Below, in pieces: positions 10,790-22,582 of a stretch of 64,000 bases of DNA (positions within the stretch are counted from its first letter, which is position 1; every line of letters starts with the position of its first letter). The stretch comes from Paraphoma chrysanthemicola (lineage: Eukaryota; Ascomycota; Dothideomycetes; Pleosporales; Phaeosphaeriaceae), in assembly GCA_020744225.1 (NCBI GenBank), contig JAGMWG010000001.1, positions 2,976,001-3,040,000 of the forward strand. Direction: 5' to 3'. The translations under genes and the position numbers were made by a program. Under the pieces are notes generated by a model. That model saw only the letters and a program-made list of their open reading frames with translations. It was not told the origin of the DNA and ran no database searches.

Positions 10790-11832
10790 ATGGACGTCTT
10801 AGCACCCCTCAAACCAGCGGATCTGTTCTCGGCCAAAGGCTTGGTTGCGGTCGTCACTGGCGGCGGCAGTGGTACGTCTCGAGCTACCCCTCCTTGCCCC
10901 GCAGTCTTTGACTTCGCCGCTGCCATGGGCACCAAAAACTAACTCTAGCAGGCATCGGTCTTGCTATTGCATCTGCCTTGTACCAGAATGGCGCGACCAA
11001 GGTCTACATTCTTGGCCGCCGCCTCAACGTCCTCCAGGATGCGGTCAAGACACTCGAGTCCTCTCCTTCAGCGCCTGAATCCTCCAGCTCCGTCTTGACC
11101 GCCATTGCCTGCGATGTAACCGACCTGGAATCCGTAAAAGCCGTTGTTGGACAGATCGAGAAAGAGGTTGGCTATGTAGATGTTCTGATCAACAATGCCG
11201 GCGTGCTTGGGCCTAAGAGCGGACAGGCCATTTACAAAGCAGAGTCAATCGAACAACTGCGCGACGCCATGGTGATGGGTTGGGACGGCTGGGCCAGCGC
11301 TTTTGCTATCAACACACAAGCTGTCATCGGTGTGTCGGCCATCTTCCTTCCACTGCTGGAAGCTGCAAACACGCGCAGGGGCTTTGCTCCCGGTAAAGTG
11401 ACTGGTACTGGCAACGCTCGATCACACGACAGGTCGAAACTCAAAGAGGTTGGCACAACTGAGGATGACGACCGTATGGCGCACATCATCACGGTTGCCA
11501 GTGTAGCCTCTTACATGCGCTGGGTTTCAGCTGGGCTAGCTTATAACGCCTCAAAATCGGCGGCGGCACATATGAGTAAGATGATGGCAACATTCTTGTC
11601 GGAATGGGGCATCAGGAGCAATATCGTGTGTCCTGGACCGTACCCAAGCGACATGACCGCCTCAAACCCGCTCAAGTACGGAACGAACCAAGTGCCACAA
11701 GGTCGTATGGGAAGTGCAAATGACATTGCAGGTCTCATCTTGTTCCTCGTAGGCAAGGGCGGTGCGTACGTGAATGGTACTTCTCACATTACAGATGGTG
11801 GGCGAATGAGCGTTTTCCCTGCCGTCTACTGA
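10790..11832 (+). CDS. Short-chain dehydrogenase/reductase
   Basis: Classical SDR of 320 residues from exons 10790-10871 and 10952-11832 (963 nt). Splicing regenerates the Rossmann motif TGGGSGIGLAIA. NNAGVLG is the structural NAG motif. The catalytic site is Ser in ITVASVASYM followed by Tyr and Lys in YNASK. A C-terminal NDIAGLILFLVGKGGAYVNG and GTSHITDGGR close the fold as in glucose/ribitol-type SDRs. An insertion of about 30 residues (GTGNARSHDRSKLKEVGT region) precedes the catalytic strand. Substrate is unknown. It lies about 280 nt downstream of TEX1 on the same strand and is convergent with the secreted-protein gene. Confidence 0.9.
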
Positions 11833-12007
11833 AATGGGAACGCAACCCACCGTCGAATCTATAAGGTACAAAGTATAGAAAATAGACAAATAGACCCAGT
11901 CGAGGCTGTTCTCGTCAGTGGAAGCAACAATGTACCCCACAAGAGTCTGCAACATTTGCTAATCTAGTCTCTCCCTCCCACGCTGTCCAGCACTCTGGGC
12001 TTCAGCT

Positions 12008-12493
12008 CTACAACTCATTCCTTTGCATCATCTGCAGAACCTTCTCGACCTCCAGATCCATGTTTCCTGCATCACCGCGCATGAAATCCTGAGCCATCTC
12101 CTCTGTCACGAACCCACGCGCCTTTTCCAAAGCGTCCTTCATCTTCTCTCGCACGGCTGGGTCCAAGTTGTTCTGTTCATGTGTCCGCATACCCGCCCGT
12201 CGCATGACTTCCTTACACCTGGGTCGGTACTCGTCGATCTTGGCAGGCGTGCACTGCGTTGCTGCATCCGAATGTGAGACCGTGCCTGCTCGCAGTGTCA
12301 GCATGGCAGTTTTGAAAATCGACTGTTACAGGGGCGAAAAGAAAGACTGACAAGCTTGTTTTGCACAATCGCCTTCGACATCGACCATTTCGAAGGCGGT
12401 CGAGAGTAGGGCGTCGATGATCGGGTCTGATTGGCGCGCGATGGCGGCTGTGGCGAGGAGGGCTAGGACGAAGGTGAGGCTGGTGAGACGCAT
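12008..12493 (-). CDS. Small secreted cysteine-containing protein
   Basis: Not recognised as a known family. Exons 12493-12352 and 12285-12008 (420 nt, 139 residues) are joined by a 66 nt intron with donor GTCAGT. The start MRLTSLTFVLALLATAAIA is a clear signal peptide with cleavage near ATAAIA-RQ. The mature protein has four Cys (in GDCAKQAC, TQCTPAK and PRCKEVM) and a charged helical C-terminus (MDLEVEKVLQMMQRNEL). Size, signal peptide and even Cys number resemble small secreted proteins of plant-associated or saprobic Dothideomycetes. An upstream in-frame ATG at 12538 would bury the signal peptide and is disfavoured. Confidence 0.75.
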
Positions 12494-12915
12494 GGTTGTG
12501 GCTGCGCGCTTCGTTGGTCGTCTTGGGAATGCGATCAAGTCTTTCGAGTATTGAGGGAAAAAAGTCTTCAGAAAAGGGAATTTATACTAGGCCGCGGTGA
12601 GGGTTGCGTTGCAAGTTGAAAAGAAGGTGAGAACCATGGTACTCGATCCACTAGCGCAATGGACTCATTGTTTTTGGGAGACTTTGTACATGAGACTGTT
12701 CCTTGACAAATGCTTTCATGTCTATTATCATGGTATGCTTCTTGCTTTTCTTCAACCATTATGGTGGCTGAAATGCTGTCAGTTAACGCCATAAATGCTA
12801 TCCTAATCCTGCCCATATTGGCATAGAAAGTCACACGGCCAATATCGGATCCGTTTACGCCCACGAGAGCCACAGTGGCCTATATCTTTGTGAACTGGCG
12901 TCGTGCACGACCATC
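12494..12915. other. Intergenic region upstream of the secreted-protein gene
   Basis: About 420 nt holding the promoter of the small secreted protein and the 3' flank of TRL1. No gene signal was recognised. Confidence 0.4.
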
Positions 12916-15450
12916 CTACATCCGCCCTAAGACACCACGAACACTGCCTTCAAGCATCACATTCCCTTTGACAGTGATCTCTCCTATACCGGTCTGGCCA
13001 CCAGAGCCTTCATTTAGCCAGCGCTGCAGTAGGTCGTTGCTCTCTTTGGGCTTGATGGTTTGGTCGGCCGTACCGACTGTAACGTGCGCGACGGGGTTAA
13101 CAGACTCGAAGACAATCTCCTCTGTCGTACTTCCGCCCTCTCTGGCGACCTGAAGCGTCTTAGTGCCATTCAGTCGGATGACGAAGCACATGATGCGGTC
13201 ATCCCAAATCAGACGCTCCATGTGTACACCGCACTGGCCGAGTTCTGGCTCCCAGGATCCGTTCGTCGTAGCCGTCTGTTGGGACGCTTCGTGCAGCTTC
13301 ACGAGCTTGTCCCAGTATGTTTGGTTGTCTGGAGCCGAAGCGCGGTGCATGAGGGTGACATGGAACTCGTTCTGAATGCGACGGCTCTGTTTAAGCTGCC
13401 TGTAAAATCGTGCAGTTTCCGCATTCTTGTCATTAAAGAGCGACTCCAGTATGGAACTCACACGCTGAGTGTTGAGCCGCACAGAGAAGTACTCCATGCG
13501 TGGTGCCTTCTTCGGTCTAGCCTCGGCTTGCGACTGTTTTCTCATGTTCGAATTGTCACCGCGTTGCATATTTTGACGAATCTGATTATCGTTGAAGTTC
13601 TGGGAGCCTTTAGCACCACCGCCGCCACGTGAGAGGTCCATTTTGAAATCTGGACGGTAATCATTCAGCGCCCACTCGATAGCGGAATCCATGTCGCTAT
13701 CAGTAGGCATGTCTTTGCCTTCGAAAAGAGCGGGGTAGGTCTCAAACATTTGACCAATGATAACTTCAAGGTTCTCGCGAGAGTTGACAGTGGGATCAAG
13801 ATTGATGACGAGATCGAAAGCATCGTCAGGAGCATCAGAAGGGTCGACAGGCTGGAAGCGATGCATGAAGCCCTCCATGATCTCAATGATCTCGCCTGGG
13901 CCCTTGGATCCTGCCTGGATCGTCTGATGGTTGTCGCCGCGGTCGAGCACACGCTTTCGGGTCGCTTCACGAATGTTGTCGTAGTTTGAACGATCGTGGA
14001 CATAATGTAGGGCAACGAAACGCGCATCCGGCACAGTCCGTGATATGTCTGTGATGATCTGATCTCGCTCGCGCTTCTGGTGATTGTTGCGGTCCGCAAT
14101 TACGACTGGATTCGTGACAAGTAGCGAGGAGATGGTGTCAGCGAAGATCTGCCCGCGGCCCTTTTTGGCCTTCACATTGTCATTCTGATAGTGGCCCCAG
14201 CCGAATAGCTTGACCAATGCCAACGCAAGTGTGGTCTTTCCGCATCCAATTGTAGCAATGGGAACCATGACGATGTTCCGAGTCGCTCTCTTACTCTCAA
14301 TGGGCCCCTGCTCCAGCTCCTGGCGGATGATTTCTGCGCCTGTCGTCCCGCGAAACGCGAGGAACTCATCGCGCAGCTTGATGATGCCATGGTTCGCGTT
14401 GTAGGACTTGGCGAGACCAGGATTCTGGACGAATTTCCTGCGTGCAAAGTCGAGGTATTCTTTTGTGATGGCTTCGTGCTTCTTGTATCGCGGCGGCTTG
14501 CCCGCTATGAGGGCCCGGGTACACTCGCGCCACTGGCGATACATCAGATACGGCTCCTCGAACTTGTACTTGAAGAACCAATCGACAAAGGGGCCGTTGT
14601 CGCTGTCCTGCGCTTGACAGCGAATGACGAAGCCCTCCGTGTCGCGGCCGTCATAGTTGCCAGTCTCGGCGACCTTGTCCAGGAATGTCTTCACTTGGCG
14701 AATGTCGTTCTCCATGACATAGACGACCTTCTTCATACCCCACGTGTCCGCGAACTTGTCCACGAGGTGGCCGGGGTATGTGGCGAAGTCAGGCAAGTTG
14801 AGATTCAAGCCGTGCACGTAGAGGCCGGCCTGGTCTGGCGTGTAGGCCAGGACGTGCTCCTCGAAGTCGTCGTCGCACAGCTCGGCTACCAGCGTGGCGT
14901 TCATGGCACGCAACGTGCGGGCCAGATCCTCTTTCCGCTTCCCGACGGTCGCAAGGTGACGTTCGACCCAGCGCTCGCCAGCGCAGGCATGACTGAGCTC
15001 GACATCGCCGCGCGCGCCCGTCGAGTGCTTGCTGCAGACCAGCAGCGTGTCGTCGTCGAGACCGGCAACGAAGATGATGCAGCCGTTCTCCTTGACGCTC
15101 AGCTCGTACGGGCCGCGTGTGTGGCGCTCGACGTTGGGCCACTCAGTCTTGCGCACCTCGCCGTGGTTGAAGAACTTGTCGTAGCCCCGCACTGCAATCT
15201 CGCGCTGGCCAGTTTTCGTCTCGTACGTGAACAGTCCACGTGCATACGTAGGCAGGTTTGCCTTCTTGTAGTCCCAGTCGTTCATCTTCCACGAGTCGAC
15301 CGTGCGCCCACTGGGTAGCGTGAATGTGTGCTTCTTGACCGAAAAGCCGCCCTTGCCCTTTTTGCCCGTGTGCGCCTCGAGCGCGTGTACCAGCGCTGTG
15401 ATCTCTTGTGGGTCCTGCGCCGCGTACGGCGCCGTGTCGCGGTGCGCCAT
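12916..15450 (-). CDS. TRL1: Fungal tRNA ligase (trifunctional)
   Basis: Heals and seals tRNA exon halves after intron removal, and HAC1/hacA mRNA in the unfolded-protein response. Single exon of 844 residues. The N-terminal adenylyltransferase (ligase) domain has GGFSVKKHTF, LPTYARGLF and the lysine-nucleotide motif SVKENG (Lys about 120), plus DTEGFVIR. The polynucleotide kinase domain has the P-loop IATIGCGKTTLAL. The C-terminal cyclic phosphodiesterase domain has two HxT motifs, FHVTLMHR and AHVTVGTAD. The open frame extends upstream to 15774, but that part is hydrophobic and non-conserved. The ATG at 15450 (MAHRDTAPYA) is chosen because the conserved domain begins soon after. A domain linker near GGGGAKGSQNFNDNQ is low-complexity. 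Confidence 0.95.
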   Translation of the reverse strand: MAHRDTAPYAAQDPQEITALVHALEAHTGKKGKGGFSVKKHTFTLPSGRTVDSWKMNDWDYKKANLPTYARGLFTYETKTGQREIAVRGYDKFFNHGEVRKTEWPNVERHTRGPYELSVKENGCIIFVAGLDDDTLLVCSKHSTGARGDVELSHACAGERWVERHLATVGKRKEDLARTLRAMNATLVAELCDDDFEEHVLAYTPDQAGLYVHGLNLNLPDFATYPGHLVDKFADTWGMKKVVYVMENDIRQVKTFLDKVAETGNYDGRDTEGFVIRCQAQDSDNGPFVDWFFKYKFEEPYLMYRQWRECTRALIAGKPPRYKKHEAITKEYLDFARRKFVQNPGLAKSYNANHGIIKLRDEFLAFRGTTGAEIIRQELEQGPIESKRATRNIVMVPIATIGCGKTTLALALVKLFGWGHYQNDNVKAKKGRGQIFADTISSLLVTNPVVIADRNNHQKRERDQIITDISRTVPDARFVALHYVHDRSNYDNIREATRKRVLDRGDNHQTIQAGSKGPGEIIEIMEGFMHRFQPVDPSDAPDDAFDLVINLDPTVNSRENLEVIIGQMFETYPALFEGKDMPTDSDMDSAIEWALNDYRPDFKMDLSRGGGGAKGSQNFNDNQIRQNMQRGDNSNMRKQSQAEARPKKAPRMEYFSVRLNTQRVSSILESLFNDKNAETARFYRQLKQSRRIQNEFHVTLMHRASAPDNQTYWDKLVKLHEASQQTATTNGSWEPELGQCGVHMERLIWDDRIMCFVIRLNGTKTLQVAREGGSTTEEIVFESVNPVAHVTVGTADQTIKPKESNDLLQRWLNEGSGGQTGIGEITVKGNVMLEGSVRGVLGRM

Positions 15451-16008
15451 GGTCGCGGGTGCGAATGAGGGTGAAGGTGAGGGGCGTGGGGTGGAAGTCA
15501 GGCGGTTGGCGAGGACGGGCGCGAGAACAACGAGGAGGAGAAAGTTGGAAGAGGAAGAGGAAGGGAAGAGAGAAGGAATGGAGGGGGTTTGAGGGTTGTA
15601 TCTAACCCAAGGCGGCGTGCGTGGAGTGCAATGCAGGTGTAGCTGTAGAGCAGCGGGGATACAATTTTTAAGTCGCGACCATGCAGGCAAGGCAACTACC
15701 ACCATGTGCGCACAAGGTGGATAGGCAAGCAACCATGACTCGATTGAGCAAGGGCGTACCGCCCGCAAGAGCAAACAAGGTAAAGGGCGCAGATGCCCGA
15801 AGGGTAATCACAGTGCACTGAAATAAAGAGTCATGGCGAATGATGTTTGGCGTGGAAGATGAGATCACCAGCGGCTGAACTTCCGTGGATTGTGGCGCAG
15901 TCGGTCGCGGGGCAATAGGTACATTAGAACGCACAGACACCACAACGCCTAACACAGTGCTCCGTAGGTACTCATGGTACTCCGTAGTCACTACTCCACT
16001 CGACCAGT
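15451..16008. other. Intergenic region, TRL1 promoter and HGD 3' flank
   Basis: About 560 nt. The part next to TRL1 is purine-rich on the plus strand (CT-rich leader on the TRL1 strand, 15520-15600), as expected of a fungal promoter. No separate gene is seen. Confidence 0.4.
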
Positions 16009-17968
16009 TCAGCGACCATTGAGGTTGGTCTTCTTCAGGCCCTCGGCCAGAATCTTGTCTACCTCCTCCTTATGGCTCGAGAAGTTGTCAACGAGATTGT
16101 CCCTAGCAGCAGCGGTTAGCACATCTTTCGTCTCGTCGGTCACGAAACCTGCACATACCACATCTTCGGGTCGTGCTCATGCTTCTTCTTGCTGTTCCAC
16201 GCCCAATCAGTAATGGTGAACATCCTCGAGCTTTCCATCATGAAAGCCACTGCGCCCTTTGATATCTGCATCTCGGGAGGTGGCAGTGCGCTAGCAGCCT
16301 TGAACTGTACGAGTGTCAGTGCTCCACATCTCGACTGCTCTGTCTAATCAATCTCACCTCTTCGTAGGCAACGCCGTGCGGCACGAAGCCACATTCGTAA
16401 CTGACGCCACCAGGCTGAAATTCGTCCGAGCGGCCCGCATACTCGCCGTAAATCAGTCCCATCAATTCAGATGCGGCATTGCGGTGGTAGTAAGGTGGGC
16501 GGTATGCTGTTCACCGTGTCAACGATAATTCTTTATCCTGCAAGGCCGCGACTTACTGTGAGATGCCACATCCCATCGTGGACTAAAGATCAAAAAGTCT
16601 GCAAGTGGCGCCGCTGGGTCGCGAGAAGGCGCTGTCAAGACGCAGAAGATGGACGGGTCAATATGATCCACCGAAATGGAACCCACGTTGACAAACTTTG
16701 TGAGATCATACTTATACGGCACATAATTGCCGTGCCACGCAACAACATCGAACGGTGAGTGTTGTTGCGAGCAGCTGAAGAATTTCCCACCAAGCTTGTA
16801 CACAATCTCCCATGCTTCTTGCTCAATTTCGTACTTTGCGGTCGGATGTAGGAAGTCTCGCGCGTTGGCCAGACCGTTTGCACCCAAAGGTCCAAGCTCT
16901 GGTAATTGGAAGTTGGAACCCCAAATCTCTGCGTCTTGTCAGTTTTCATCGACCGGCCAGGTGCAAAGACCTTACCCAGAATGTAGCCTCTCGTCGGCCC
17001 ATCTACCTTGACTTTGAACCTTTGCCCTCTTTGAATAACGCAGATCTCGCCTGGTTGCACGTACAGCATGCCGAATTCGGTTTGAATGTCGAGAGCACCC
17101 TCCTGGGGCACAATCAAGAAGTCGCCATCCGAGTTGACAACAGCTCTTCGCTTCATGCTGGTGTTGGCGAGGAACGTGTGAACCGCAAGACCTTCACGAA
17201 GAGTCGGATCTCCGGAGCCTGCGATGCTCTTGAGGCCGGAGATGAAGTCAACCTCGCCATCTTTGGGTATGTCAAAAGGCAGCCAAGCAAGCTGGGTGGG
17301 CGAGAGATGAACGCGCTTGTTCGAAGGTAGAAAGTTTGATTCGGTGTCTTCGTTGTCCGGAATGTCGGTCTGATCCTTTTCGTCAGCTTGCTCTCATTTG
17401 TGCTATACAATATAGCTCTCGCTTTGGTGAAGCATTCTATAGTTTCTAAAGGACGTGTTGTTCACGTGGTGGAAGGTCAAATAAGTCAAAGGAATGTCCA
17501 CTCACAAATCCTTGATGGGCGACCGCAGGTCTTGCCCTGTAAAGCCAGGCCTGATTTCAAAGTATTAGAAGCTGTTACACTTTGCGCCTTGGATGCCCAC
17601 CTTTTTGTTCAAGTGTCTGGGTGCAACGAATGCGGTCGCAGTCATCTGTTCAGCGTACAGCCCGAATCTCACATTCCTTGGACTATTCTGCCCTTGCGGA
17701 ATGGTTCCTAATAGTTCAGTGAGACTTGATAACACGACGGACTGAGCCTCTTACCAGGCACGGCCTCGGACTCAAAGCTGTTTCCGAATCCTGGTTGGTA
17801 CTGTTGGGGACGTTCGTCAGCATGTATTGACACATCATGGTGAACCTGGCGTACATCATATGGATCATTCTTTCTTGTGGCAAACGACGGGATTGATCCA
17901 TCTTTCTGGGTTTCTGCCCAATGGAAGATATCCTGGTACTCCCTTGGGTTGTCAAGTTGTGTCGGCAT
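16009..17968 (-). CDS. hmgA: Homogentisate 1,2-dioxygenase
   Basis: Fe(II) enzyme opening homogentisate to maleylacetoacetate in phenylalanine/tyrosine catabolism; its loss leads to pyomelanin. The gene starts MPTQLDNPREYQDIFHW at 17968 and is broken by about seven introns. Recognised exons encode QYQPGFGNSFESEA, NSPRNVRFGLYAEQMTATAF, AWLYRARPAVAHQGF, REGLAVHTFLANTSM, GDFLIVPQEG, GPLGANGLANARDFL and WHGNYVPYKYDL. Iron ligands are visible: His and Glu in RPPYYHRNAASELMGLIYGEY and a second His in FVPHGVAYEE. The end reads KTNLNGR. The partner genes of the classical fungal cluster (fumarylacetoacetase fahA, maleylacetoacetate isomerase) are not adjacent. Identity is secure; some splice sites are approximate. 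Confidence 0.93.
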
Positions 17969-20916
17969 AGTGGACTACTTCGAGCTGTTGAATTTTGCGT
18001 AATGCTACACTATACGCGTGATTTGTATGTTGTTAAAAGGAAAATCGAAAGACTGGTAAGACGGTGGGAGACGACCGAATTGTCAATCGCAGGCGTCTCC
18101 AAGACCCCACCTCACTTCTTTACCCCACATCCTTGCGCAGGAGGACGCGACTTTTCCGCGCTCGATGATGGAATGTTTGAGACCAAGGCTGGAATTGGCC
18201 AATCAATTATGAGACCGATTGTGATCCTTGAATCAAGCTCAGCATCTACCCATCAGATGTTGAAATGAGTGAGGAGTGCTCCAACTGCCGAAGAGCTTGG
18301 GAGTGGGGTAGCTCCACGGAACTGTCGCCAACGGCAAAGTGCGGAGCTTTGGCTGCGCCTATTCGCTCATGGCTCGCGAAACATTTCGGAAGACCGAGGA
18401 GTGGAGAGTTCAAGGCGGTGATTGTACATACTTTGTAAGTAAGTAGTCAGCTGGCGTGATGATCGCACGGTTGTCTCGCTGTGAAGATGAAGGGGTCGAA
18501 TCGTCGTGGTAGGCACCTTGAAAGGCCCGAAACGAAGAAAGTTCACGCTCAGTAATCGATTCGCACGTCGACAGAAAGGAAATGCTGAACATGGTGGAGT
18601 GCGATGGCAGCAGTTTGGACGTTCACTATCATTGAATGTGGACCGACGCCGCTTGCCGATTTGCTAGTCGCGGCGCAAGTATGTCAGGTATGGTATCCTG
18701 ATCAATGCGTGTGGTTCAAGCTTCACAAACCTCTCACTTAATTGCAGTACATCTTGTCCCTCCGACTGCACGGTTAACTAGGAATAAAGTCTTGGCTAGC
18801 TGACAGTCCCTTCGTACACTGTATACACATGGAAAACCCTTGGCGCAACGGAGGTTCCGACCGGCCTCGTGTTTAAGATTTGTTCACCAGCACATCCGGC
18901 TTGACCGATCGAACAACGTAAGCCTCTTGCCAGCCCCTGCGCATGTGTCCCTGTGCGAACGTGTCTCGAGCCATCTCACGCACCGAAATGTGCAATCTAA
19001 TCTCCCAGTCAGGCCTCGCTTGAGCTCGAAAGCGAGTGCCCACGGTAAGCCTGATGCCAGAGCTTCTATGCGCTGCTTCTACGATGGGGAACGTGGATGC
19101 GTGAGATCTCGCCTGGAGCAGATTTCGATATTGCGAGACCCATGTGTATGCAGGCTCAACTATGAAGGCATAGACCGTGGCCAGTTCGCATACTGTGCGG
19201 CTAGTCATCATTCATCATGCATCATTGATAGTTGGTGTTGTGATGCGAGGGCTATTCATAGCATACACGAATATTGATTGCTTGCCGTTTAGGCTTTCTT
19301 ACACGACAATGCAGCACAAATCCTGATTGTTTCGACCGAAGAACGAGGCTCAAATCTGCTAGTCAATCTGGGCAATTTCGTCGATCTGAAGCCGCTGTCT
19401 TATTACTGATATCGGCGTTACCATCTGCAACTACGCGGCATGCATGTCAACGGCACTCTATTCCACCCTGTTACGGGTTTGCAGCAACTCGTGGGCCTCA
19501 GGTCGGCCGCGAAGGCCGCGATAGAGCGAAACATGGTATGCCCAAACAATGCCGACGTCATTGACCTTTTATTGCTTGCCCCTCCGTTGTCAGCAGGATC
19601 CTCCACCTTGTCTGGTGTTGCGGCAAAGTCCATGCCGCCACTAGCAGCTGTCGCCGTTCCGGGGCTTCCAAAGTACGTACTTGATGCTCGGCGCGCGCTT
19701 CCCGCCCAATAAATACCACAGTGAAGGTGGTGTCGGAACTCTTGACCAAGGGATAGGCGTACCCTTGCAATGACTACCTGACCGCCTCTTGTACCAAACA
19801 ATCGTGCATGAGTTCTGTCTCGATTCGGCGACGGCTGCACACCATTCTGCACACGTTGTGGCGTGCCTAAGCGCTGCCATTCGTGAGAGTGCGGGGAAGG
19901 CTAATCCCACATCCCTGCACAACACCACCATTAAGTTTGCTTGTCGACCGCGAACTGGGCACAGGGTGTGGTAGATCATGGGATCAGTGCATATCGGCGC
20001 CCTCCACACCGTTCACTTGAACTAGACTATCACTATCGTACAGTCTGAAGTCGAAAGTCGTCGTTTGACCGTTCAGCGCGCTTTGCGACGAGGAAGACGA
20101 GACATTTGTCTGTTCACAAGCTAGCCAAACACTACGCTCAAACACTAGGCTATGCGTAGCTGGATCATAGACCGTTCTGTCGCGGGACCCTGCTTTGATC
20201 GTCGACCCTGCTTTAGAGCGTTGTGCCCTGCGCTGATCGGTGGCATCTCTGCATACCACTTGCGCTGCGAACAAGCTGGTGCAAATAAGCCTGTACAGTG
20301 GGCTGACTAGCTGCGCGCAACAGCAAGGCGGTAATGTGATATCGCCAACCATAAAGCTGACTGGACATGGTAGCGCCAAGCTCAAGGTGAGACAAAGGTT
20401 TGGTCAAGGCGCACAAAGTCACGGCCAGCACAGGCACAGAGGAAAGGGCCAGACTGTCTGAAAGAGCGAAGATCTCGCACATCTCTTTGCCTTTCAAGTC
20501 CTGGTACAAGTCGCTGTGGGGCTGAAAGTCTCGCTTGCCAATATAGGCCGGAGATAGATTGAGAAAGCTGAGAGACGCATTGCGCACTAGACCATAATCT
20601 GAAGGCCCGATTCCGACGTCAGATGCAGTGGCGTGTGTGTGTGGCACATCTTTCGACGATACGTCTAGGTGGATCTAGCGACAGGTCAATCAGCGAAGGA
20701 GAGGAACGACCATGTAAGAAACAGGTGGGCGTGACAAGACACCGTGATGCCCGATGACGAGCGGCATCCGATAACCCCGGTTGGCTTGTCGTTGTAAGTG
20801 TATTGAGATGAATGGTCCGTTTGATCCTATTGCTTGTGTTTACGCGCGTCATATCTACTCGTTCATCAACACGCGGTGTTGCAGCCACAACCTGGCGTTG
20901 TGTGTCGCAGCTGAAC
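17969..20916. other. Gene-poor region of 2.9 kb
   Basis: Holds the HGD promoter at the left and the SFT2 3' flank at the right. Open frames up to 145 codons exist on both strands (for example 19418-19852 minus and 20213-20647 minus). They overlap each other antisense, lack conserved motifs and have no convincing start or intron context. No tRNA, rRNA or repeat was recognised. Confidence 0.4.
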
Positions 20917-22582
20917 TCAATCGTTCATCCAAGCTGCCACACGGCCTCCTCCAAAACGCGCTGCAAAACGCAAACCAGTCGAGCCCATGGGAAAATAGGA
21001 GACGAGGTACCAGATCAGACAGACTAGTTGCGCGATGGCTGCAATGAAAGTGAGGATAGTGTTATGCAGCTAGTCACGCGGACAGAGTCAGTTATCGATA
21101 AGACGCGCGTGGGGGAAGGAGCGAGCAGGGCTGATGTGGGATCAACAGGCCTGATGCCTGTGCGAGCTGACTGGGGTGTGGATGTCGACTTACCCCGAGC
21201 GAAAAGTAGAGAGTCAAAGCAATGCTACCAAAATAAGCTGCCGTGAACGGAAGCCTCGGCCCAGAAATGAGATGCTGGACTTGTTGTATTGTCAGCAAGA
21301 TGAGGTCATACACACGTCCGTGTGCCAAAGCGAGGCTGTCTTACAGTATTGGATTGGGCCCATCAGCACGCCCCAAGCACCCAAAAAGAGAACGCTTCCC
21401 ATAGACCATCTAGGATAAGAAGAGACTTGTTAGCACTAGAGTCCTTCAGGTAGCCTTTGGAAAACATGGGTGTTGCGCAATCAAAATAGGGTAAGGCCTT
21501 CTGCACCCTGCAACGCGCCGAACCTTGGGCCCGCATGATCGCTGGAGAGGGCTCAACGCCGATCTGCCGGTGGCTTGAGAGGTCAAGTGGCACGTCGCCT
21601 CCATTCATTGCAGCTGACGGTCGCAACTGGTCCATCGGAGGCATGCGGGGACCCTGGAGGGTCGCATGAGTTCGCATAACCGTACCGGAGGACGAATGCG
21701 GTAAATGCACTGCCTATCTACCTGACATGACTTCACCACTGGGTAAAGGCTGTCTGCAGGGCGCATTTGACTGGTCGAGGAGAGAAGCAGGAGAACTTAC
21801 AGAATGGCAAACTTGCGGGGCTTGACGATGAAGATGGGCGTGAACATCAGACCGATGCAGGTTGCAAACATTGCCAAGGCTGCAAGCAGCAGTCCTCCAA
21901 AGACGAGTAATCGGTCCCACCGACTAACTGTGGTATTGGTCAGCGAGGATCTACGTGCCTGCGGTTTTTCAAGTTGCCCAAGCCGTGCAGGCGAGACAGG
22001 TTTGCGCAGGAACTCCCTTGAGTCACCTCTACCGCAGTGTGCAGCCGGCGCAGGTTCAGGACCAGATGACTCCTCAGGTTTCAGAGCAGTTAAGCCTCAC
22101 AAGACATGATATGCTAATTCAGAGATTGCCATATCGTGAAACTCCATGTGGGTATGCGGGTGAAACTAGCCGCTGTGTGCAGAGCCCTCTGATGTGATCA
22201 CGAGGTCCGCATGTCGCCCATGGCTGCACCCAAAGGGTGGGTGGTATAATACACTCCGGAGATCTTGATCTACAGTCCCGCTGCCTTATGGTTGCGTAGT
22301 GGGTTCAGGACGCGCAAAAAAGGCGCGAATGCTTTGCCACAGGAGAGGAGACGTAGACTTACGCGCAAACCACCCTTCTTCCTCCTCTCTTCGTGTCGGC
22401 GCCGGGAGAGGAGCCCCGGGGTTCGTCTCTGTTATCGGAAGTCTGACATAGCCACCCTCGCCAAAAGGATTCAGGTTTTGCAACCTGCCCAGCAACGAGG
22501 GTGCCGAAGTGTTCACGGGTTCAGGCTCTCTCCTGCTCCACCCAAGCGAGTTCATTGAGTCCCGGAACGAGGCGGAAGCCAT
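20917..22582 (-). CDS. SFT2: SFT2-like vesicle transport membrane protein
   Basis: Tetraspanning Golgi protein of the Got1/Sft2 family, aiding fusion of endosome-derived vesicles with the late Golgi. Exon 1 starts MASASFRDSMNSLGWSRRE at 22582 and ends near EGWFA. The next exon gives LSRWDRLLVFGGLLLAAL, VKPRKFAIL; then WSMGSVLFLGAWGVLMGPIQ; then VQHLISGPRLPFTAAYFGS and IALTLYFSLG. The last exon reads NTILTFIAAIAQLVCLIWYL and SYFPMGSTGLRFAAR, ending AAWMND. The order of four hydrophobic segments and the PRKFAILW, RLPFTAAYFGSI and SYFPMGSTGLR signatures match fungal SFT2. At least four introns are large, and some exceed 250 nt, which is unusual for this window. The divergent partner is the bHLH gene, 3.2 kb away. 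Confidence 0.9.

Noticed and set aside
14389..15318. 309-codon plus-strand open frame
   Set aside because: Exactly antisense to the conserved ligase domain of TRL1; arises from codon bias of that gene.
15451..15774. Upstream extension of the TRL1 frame by 108 codons
   Set aside because: Composition is unlike the enzyme, the plus strand is purine-rich promoter-like DNA, and the conserved domain starts shortly after the ATG at 15450.
19418..20647. Several overlapping frames on both strands
   Set aside because: Mutually antisense, without domains or consistent splice structure.
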